This document shows positions 48,901-57,900 of a stretch of 64,000 bases of DNA, piece after piece. A program made the translations under genes and the position numbers. Within the stretch, counting starts at the first letter, position 1. The number at the start of each line of letters is the position of its first letter. The notes beneath the pieces were generated by a model. It saw only the letters and a list, made by a program, of their open reading frames with translations, was not told where the DNA came from and did not search any database. The DNA is from Meghimatium bilineatum (Eukaryota > Mollusca > Gastropoda > Stylommatophora > Philomycidae), in contig CM067312.1 in assembly GCA_034231615.1 (NCBI GenBank), positions 3,203,001 to 3,267,000 of the forward strand, in the 5' to 3' direction.

Positions 48901-51900
48901 CATTGAACCTGTGCTCTTTTGTGGCACACTCTCAGGTGATAGAGAATGTGCCATCAAGAAATCTGACAGAAAAATAATGAGATAGTTGTCTCAGAGATGT
49001 GCACACTGTACAGGACATATTAATCTTGAGATACTATCACACTGGAATGTCTCCCTTAGATTAATCATGGATTGATAACCCCCCCCCCCTTCTACACAAT
49101 CCATGCCCCTTGAGACAACCTTATATGAGTGAGGGTGTCCCCTCAATAATACAATAACAGAGAATAACATGTGTTGTTGTAACGACACGAAAGGGAGGGG
49201 GGGTGCTCTTATAACTGGCAACATTTCCTAGTCCGTCTTACTGCTGAGAAAAATACTTGTGCATATATGCATGTTTACTCAACTTCAGTGATAATGATGA
49301 TGATCTGCATAACAGAAATGTTTTCTCTCTCACAGATACCACAGTTATTTCAAGCTATCCGAGACGCATCTAAAGATGTCTCTAACAAGCCTGTAAGTGC
49401 TGAGACTTCTGGTCTGGATAGTAAAAGTGGAGTGACAGATGGCGGGGATTCAGACAGAAATAAATCTCTCTTTGAGGTTAGTTGTGTCAGAGATCTCCGT
49501 GTAGCTTTAGTTGGAGATAAAGAAATTAGAAATGTTCAGCCTGTGTTTCCTGTAGTATCATGATGTTGATGTTGTATAGGAGACGTTCCAGAAATGGGCA
49601 GCCCTCTTTAGCGCTGTAGCAGTTCCAGTAACCAATGTTAATGTTATTTTTGTGAATTCTATTGGTTTTCCTTATGAATTTCTTCTTTCTCTTCCCTCTA
49701 TTGTTAACACAGCGTTTTCTGACTTTATGGTGTTCCAAGTCTAATGCTGCTGTAACAGACGTCGACATCAGGGTATAACTCTGGCCCTTGCGACAGGTTT
49801 CTTTGTTATTCCGCCCACACACACTGTGCCCGTCCACGAACTGTGAGGGCTGACACTCAAGTGTTATTTTTATGTCTAACAGATATTTCTGAATATATTG
49901 CATAGTGAGTTAAACATCTAAAATTCCTCGACTTTACCCTCAAGCAATGTCTTCAACAAGGTGACATGCCTTTTAATGTGTCCAAAATTTTTAAAATTTT
50001 TAAAATCTTTATTTCCTTTAATAACTCTTTCTTCATATTAAGTGTTTTTAAGCACCTCTTTGTTTGTTTTCTTCTCTTTCCATGATGTTCTCACTATTCT
50101 TCTATATACCCACATCTCAAAGGCATCAATTCTGTCTTCTAATTGTTTGTTTATTGCCCATGTTTGTGAGCCATACATTAACATAGAATAGATATCATCA
50201 TCAAGTGCCATCTCCGCAATGAAGGTTGGCTGCAATGGATCTCAAACATCCCCTGTCTCTTATCTTGGTGGTGCACTCTGCTAGACTGTAACCTGTCCAT
50301 CGTGTAATGTTACTCTCCCACTTGTATCTCTGCCTACCTCTTGCTCACTTCCCTTTGACTTTACCCTCAAGTAAGGTCTTCAATAGGGTGTCATGTCTTT
50401 TAATGTGTCCAAAATATTTTATTTGCCAGATCTTTATTTCTCTTAGTAGTTCTTTCTTCATATTAAGTGTATTTAGCACCTCTTTATTTGTTTTATTCTC
50501 TTTCCATGATGTTCTCCCTATTCTTCTATATACCCACATCTCAAAGGCATCAATTCTGTCTTCTAATTGTTCATTTAGTGTCCATTTTTCTGAGCCATAC
50601 ATTAATATGGAATAGATATAGCATTTTATAATTCTCATTTTTAACTTGCTTGTGACTTGTTTAGATATATTTTCCTCATGTCATTGAAAATACATTTAGA
50701 TGTTACTATTTTCCTCATGTCATTGAAAATACACTTAGCTATTCCTATTCTCCTTTTAACTTCTGTTTCATGTCTGCCGTCATTTGTGATTATATGTCCA
50801 AGAAATTGATAATGTTCTACTTGTTATAGTTTTTCTCCATATATTCTCCTTTTAACTTCTGTTACACATCTGCCATTATTTGTGATTATATGTGTGAGAT
50901 ATTGATAATGTTAATATAATAATATAATAATTTCAGGTGAAGTATTTGGGAAGGGCCAAGGTTGGTGCCAGACGGTTGACCTCAGACTCTGATTACATCG
51001 ATAGTGTGGCAGAGCGTCTGATAGTGAGGACTGCAGAGAAATTGGAAGAAGTAGACCAGGAAAGAAAGAGGCAGGAAGAACAGGTGTGAGATCTTGAATG
51101 TATGTTATGTTACACAAATATCTTTGACCTAGTTTTTGGAATGCTGAAGATTTTGTTTTAGAAGTCACTTCAATGTTAATAATGATGTGAGAGTTTGCTA
51201 CAGATTACAAATATGGAGAGATGGACACAGATGTGAGAGTTTGATACAGATTACAAATATGGAGAGATGGACACAGATCTCAAATATGTCTTTTTCTTCT
51301 TAGGATAATTTCTTTCAGTTCCCTATGGAACTTAAGGCTGCAACCGTTGCTCTCCAATTATTTCTGTTCCCGTCTGTCTTCTATATAATGGTCCCCACAA
51401 GGTCCAAGTTGATTTGGTATCATCCTCCACTATTCTTCACCAGGCGTTGCTTGGTATTTCAATTCTCCTAATTCCATGTAGATTCAAGTACAGTGCCTGT
51501 CTGGTTTTTTTGTCAAATATTAGTATTGTTGATAATTTCTATACATTTCGTATAGAACATATATTCATACTTATCAACTTCTAACAGGATAATTCAGAAT
51601 TTTAGTCCAAAATATTCCTAGGATTCTGGGATTTATACCCAAAATTTAGTCCCATATTATAAATTAAATAGACTTCATGAAATATAAATATTAAATGTCA
51701 ATTGGGACAATGTAAATATTAAAAGTCAATTGGGGAATATTCAATGAAAGCTGAGTATTTTTTTGTATAAATGAAGACAATTTGTACTAGTTGAGAGGAA
51801 CGGTAGATGTGTAAGAGGAATGGTAGATGTGTAAGAGGAATGGTAGATGTGTAAGAGGAACGGTAGATGTGTAAGAGGAATGGTAGATGTGTAAGAGGAA

Positions 51901-54900
51901 CGGTAGATGTGTAAGAGGAATGGTAGATGTGTAAGTCAGATATTCAGAAATAAAATAGAATGTATGCAGATCAACAAATGTCTAGTATGTTAAAAATGTG
52001 CATGCTTTAGAGCAGTGGTCCTCATCCTGTTTTGTTGTTTGTGTCTCCCCTTTGGGACATTTTGTATTCTGTGTCACCTGATATCTAAAAGATATAAGTG
52101 TCACACACTTTATGTGCACATCACCAGGGCATTTTAAGGTTTATTAGTCTATTCTTTGTTGTTATGCTTAGGGATGTGCTCATCACCAGAGTATTTTAAG
52201 GTTTATTAATCAATTCTTTGTTGTTAGGGTTTAGTGTTAGGTTTAGGGATGTGTACTTCATCAGGGCATTTAAGGTTTATTACTCTATTCTTTGTTGTTA
52301 GGGTTAGGGTTTGGTTTGTGCACATCATCAGGACAGTTTAAGGTTTATTAGTCTATTCTTTATTGTCATTTATTGTTTAATTAATTATCTTCTTGTCACC
52401 TCCAATTTCAAATTTTGTCACCCCTGCAAGTCTATGGAGCCTCCTAAGGGATGCCCTATGCTTCACATTCAGAACCACCGGTGTGGAAAAGTTGGGACGA
52501 GTAGTTCTCAATGTGGGCCTTATGGCCAATTTTTGGTTGGGGTTTGGGGGCGCTACAAAGGAAAATAAACTGTAATTTGAGTTGTCTTGAACCATTCATG
52601 TTTGGCCACAGAAAGGTAACTATTTCAGTGATATTTAATACAATATAGGTCTATAACAATAAGATTGGAATGATGTTGACACAATTTTCAGTTGTATGAT
52701 TTCAGTCATACATGTTGTCTTTGTCTAATCATCACTTTCACTGCAATATACAGGCGCAAGATGTGTGGCGGAGACGGCATGGTAGTGGCACAAGTATCCA
52801 ATCTCTTCCAGAGACTTTTGATGATGTGATTGAAGACTTGACTACCGAAAACAAGCTTGAGATACAGAAAGAAAACATGAAGACAGCTGCTCCCATGTAT
52901 CCAGAGCTGGTGTCAGCTGGTGTCAATGATGCAGTTAGTTGTTTGGAGAAGGATGTTGCTTCAAGGTCAGTGCCTTTACAGGACGTAACAGTTTCAGCAG
53001 ACCATAGTAGTCAGTCAGTATTCCAGAGTAGAGACTCTTGTTCAGATGCTGAGTCTAGCAGGGATAGTCTAAATTCCTCACATGAACAAAAACTGAATAA
53101 TTTACACTTTGGGCAGACACCACAGTTGAAGACCATTAAATCATCAGAAACAAATGATGCTTCACGAAGGCGTCATTCCTCCCAGACAGAAGACAAAAGT
53201 TGGTCAGGGTTGAAATTCTTGTTCCAAGACCAAATGTATGATAGACAGCGCTTGGAAAGCAGTGAATCTCTAGACAGCATTGGTAGTATTCATAGACAGC
53301 ATGCGTTCAGTGGAATCATGGTTCTGCAGATCGGTCAACAAGACATCTCATTGATCAGCCTTGATAAGAAAGTTTCCATTCTGGAATGCAAGTTTAAGGA
53401 TATTTCCTCATTATCACAGGTTGGTAGACTTTTACTATCAGAAGGTAGTACACAGGATTTGAACCAGATCCGTTCAGCTGATACCAACTTGAGACTATAT
53501 ATTTTGAATGTCTTGACTAAAATAACATTTTTTTACCAGATGTGGATTGGTTAAATTAGTAAAATATATAGGCTCAGGTGGTGTGGCGAATTAGTATCAA
53601 CTGAATGGATGTGGTTCAAATCTCATCTGCTCTCTTCTAACAGTTTCAATAATACCTCAATGCTTCTTAAATATTTTAATTCATGTAATATTTTACTATG
53701 ATACTCTCCTAATTAATTGTCGTTTCTATGGATATACATCTGATATACATCTGGGTGATATTTTTTGGGGGATGAATGTGAAAATTTTTCTTGTGTGTGT
53801 GTGTGGGGGGAGAAACAAGTTTGTTTTAGTCCTTGGATGTTTCTATAGCTTATTATTGCATGAGTGATTATTTAAAAGAAGATAAATTTGGTTTGGATAG
53901 TAATGATGATGAAATAATTCCTTTAGCAGTGCATAGCTAGCGCTTGACAGCCCATACCCTGTCTGACAAAAGCATGGATCCTCAGTTGAGCAGCCGTAAT
54001 AAATCTGATCTCATATAAGGTTTGCTTTCTCAAAGACCTGGTTGTTCTAGGGTGGTTTATGAATACATGTTTTAGGGTGGTTTATGAATACATATTTTAG
54101 GGTGGTTTATGAATACATGTTTTAGGGTGGTTTATGAATACATTTTAGGGTGGTTTATGAATACATGTTTTAGGGTGGTTTATGAATACATGTTTTAGGG
54201 TGGTTTATGAATACATGTTTTAGGGTGGTTTATGAATACATGTTTTAGGCTGGTTTATGAATACATGTTTTAGGGGGGTTTATGAATACATGTTTTAGGG
54301 TGGTTTATGAATACATGTTTTAGGGTGGTTTATGAATACATATTTTAGGGTGGTTTATGAATACATGACACTGAAGGGGAGGCAGTCCACTACTGCAGTA
54401 TCTGAGGATCATGCCATCCTGTCAGAAGTGTAGCATATACTTCTGGGTCAACTATGTGGCCCAGAATATCATTCTTCATTCTGCTGTCATCTTTCTTCTG
54501 TCAGATCTGTTAACTCATCTGCAGTAAGGCACACCAAGCATCCCCCACAAAAAAGACAAAAGTGCAATGTAAACTGGCGAGCATCTCTTCATCATTGATG
54601 GGACCATTTGACAGAAGAAAAAAGTAGGAAATTCAGACAAGAAATGCCAGTACAGTTATGATCTCTTTCACAGTTCACAGATTGTCAGTATATTCAGCAC
54701 AGTTATGGTTCTTTCACAGTTGACAGAATGTCAGTATATTCAGCACAGTTATGATCTCTTTCACAGTTGACAGATTGTCAGTATATTCAGCACAGTTATG
54801 GTTCTTTCACAGTTGACAGATTGTCAGTATATTCAGTACAGTTATGATTTCTTTCACAGTTGACAGAATGTCAGTATATTCCTAAACTTTTCTTAGTTAC

Positions 54901-57900
54901 CTTCTACAATATACCTGGAAAGAAAACAGTGGTCTTATTATTTTAACTCTGAACTAGAAGTCCAGGCCCCAGTTTGCCATATTGGTGAGAATAGTAACGA
55001 TAAAACATGGTTTGGATAGAAATTTTATTTTTTGGTCTCCATGTGGATGTTTAATACATTTCATTTAGTTGGGGGGGGGGGGGGAGTTGGGGTGAATTAG
55101 TGATTCACAGCATGATGAGTTACCTTGGTTACAGCATATCTTTTGTTGTTGTTGTGTCTCTATTTTTATTTCAGTAATGGAGATTAACAGTTTAATAGTT
55201 CTTTGAAATTTCAAAAGATGTTCTAGTAGTTGTAGCTTAGCCTGACAACTTTCTGTATCTTCCCAAATCACCATTATCTTGCAGTGTCTTCCATTTCTCT
55301 TAATTTCTCAATGTCTTCCCTTTCTCTTAATCCCACAAAGTATTCTTTTCTCTTCATCTCTATGTGATTTAAAATTTTATTTTATGGAATTATTGTTTCA
55401 ACCTTGGCATGAAGAAACTTTCATCAAGTTTCTTGGCATGAAGAGGAGTCATCAGCAGTAGTTGTGACTCTGGTTCATTCGCTGCGTGGCTTGTCTGCCA
55501 CTGAGCCAGTGTGGTGAGATCGCATCCAAAGGTGACTAATTGTGCTTCTAACCACATTAAATTGTCTGACCACTACATTTTGTGATTGTCCAGTCCGTAA
55601 GCATCCAATGATGATGTATCGTTATTCTGATGTGAGATGAGCCATACTTGCAAATTTAATTTTTCAAAAGAATTTACTCGATGACCATCAATATTTTATA
55701 GGCATTCCATAATATGGTCAGAGAGTTTTGTTTGTGTTCAGTGAGTTTCATGGAATTCTCATGAACCTGTTACAAGTTATTACCAAAAATGTTGTTTTGA
55801 CCATGTCCTTTTTCATGATCTCATGAATCATGAGATGATTACAATCCAGGTAACCACAAGAAGTTAAGGACCAGGTGGACACAGTCAATAGGTGGAATGA
55901 TGTCCAATCAGCGAATATCTTTCATAAAAGTAACTCCCAAAAAAAAAAGTTTCATTCTTCTTTTGAACAGTATATTTATCGCTGACGTCAGTTCACTCTC
56001 CTATTGTTAATGTACCTTTACTACCATATACTTTTGTTGTTTGTTAGCAGATGAAGAAGTCACATAAAAAGTAGAAAAATGTCTCATACAATATTCATAA
56101 ACACCTCGTCAATTGTGGATATATTTTGCAGGGGAGTCACAAGAAAGACATCTTTGGGATAGTGGCCAGAGATATCAACAGCTCCTTGTACTGTTACATT
56201 CTCAGATGTCTGTCTGAAGCTGTGGTAAGCTCTAGTGAATAGTTGCTTGTGACTGTGTGTATGTTTGTCTGAAACTGTGGTAAGCTCCAGTAAATAGTTG
56301 CTCATGACTGTGTGTGTGTGTGTTTATGGGTATGAAAATCTATTGGAGAAGTTAATGGATTTCTTTACCTTAAATTTTATGTTTCTTCATATGCATGGCA
56401 GGGGTTCCCAAGGTGAGGGACTCACAATAATCACTGAGTCACCATAATCATAGTCTCATCATAACTTATTTATCACAACCACTGACTCTCCACAACTACT
56501 GACACTCTACAACCTCCGACTCATCCTAACCACTGATTCACCATAACTGACTCTCCATAGCCATTGACTCACCATAACTGACTCACCACAATCATTAACT
56601 CATCACAACCACTGACTCACTGGAACCACTGACTCACCACAATCTCAGTTGCACCATAGCCACTGACTCACCAGAACCATTGACACATCACAACTACTGA
56701 CTCATTACAATTACTGACCTAGCTAGATTTTCTAAAAAAATGCCAAAAACATATAAATAATTGTTGGGACAAACCGTTTACCAATATGTTTTAACAGAAA
56801 ACGCAAAGTCCAAAGTTATCAATTTAAAAAATACAATGAATCACATATCTTTGTTTTGCTGCTGTGATTTTTATGTTATTGAATGTTTCAAGACCAGCAC
56901 ATTTTCAGTATTATTTTGATTGCTTATTTTCTGTTTCCTATATATTTCTTCTTGATAAAGATCTCTTGTTAAAACTGTCAGTTCAATCTGTTTTGTAAAC
57001 TAACTATATTTTTTGGCTGCGATTTAGTCAGTTTTGTGTACTTTAAAATGTATAACTTTTTTCCATTAATGCCCACATCATATACTGACTTGTCCCAACC
57101 ACTATCTTATCCCAACCACTGACTCATCCCAACCTCTGACTCATCCCAACCCCTGTCTCATCCCAACACCTGTCTCATCCCAACCTCTGACTCATCCCAA
57201 TCAATGACTCATCTTTACCACTGATTCATCCTAACCACCGACTTGATGTTAGAACTGACTCAATACAGCCAGTGACTTACTAGTTTTACTACAGAAACTA
57301 ATTTGTCATAATCACTGACTCCTCATAATCACTGACTCCTCATAATCATTGACTTCTCTAAAGTACTAATTCACCATTAAAATATTACAACAGTGTATCT
57401 GTGGCCAGATCAATAGCGACACAGTGAAAAATGTAAAGCAATTATGACTATGATTAACATTCAGATTGGTGAAAGGGGATAGTGTGCAGTGTGAACAATG
57501 CTGATAACAGGTTGCAAAGCACAGCTGATATACTAGCAATTTAGCTGCGGACATTCATAATTCAGTAAAATTAAGGGGAAAAAAGTTGAACATATTAGAT
57601 ACCACTACCTATATCGGATGTATTGGCCATTGTCGCAAATAAAATGGAGACATACCATTTCTCTATTCTCTAGACTACATCCTTTTGGATGTCTATTAGG
57701 ATCATTTTCCTGCTACAAGAAAGTTCCAGTTGGAGCCTGAGAACAGATGTTATGTTATGTTCCTCCAGGGCCATAGGCGGCGCATAGGGCAGAAACCATA
57801 GCTTTCCATTTCTGTCTTTGTGTTGCCAGGTCTTTCAATTGTTGCATGTTGTTTAGGTTCATTGACATGCCTTCTCTATTAATGGTTCTTCATAGAGTTT

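Noticed and set aside
49477-49563. TBC1D exon 2 extended past GAG (SCVRDLRVALVGDK)
   Set aside because: The donor gttagt at 49477 followed by exon 3 gives the conserved PTB2 start (VKYLGRA). The extension is read-through and then stops.
53420-53554. TBC1D exon 4 extended past SLSQ
   Set aside because: The family has SQG-(x)n-FGF next, which is provided by the exon at 56132. The extension is unlike the family.
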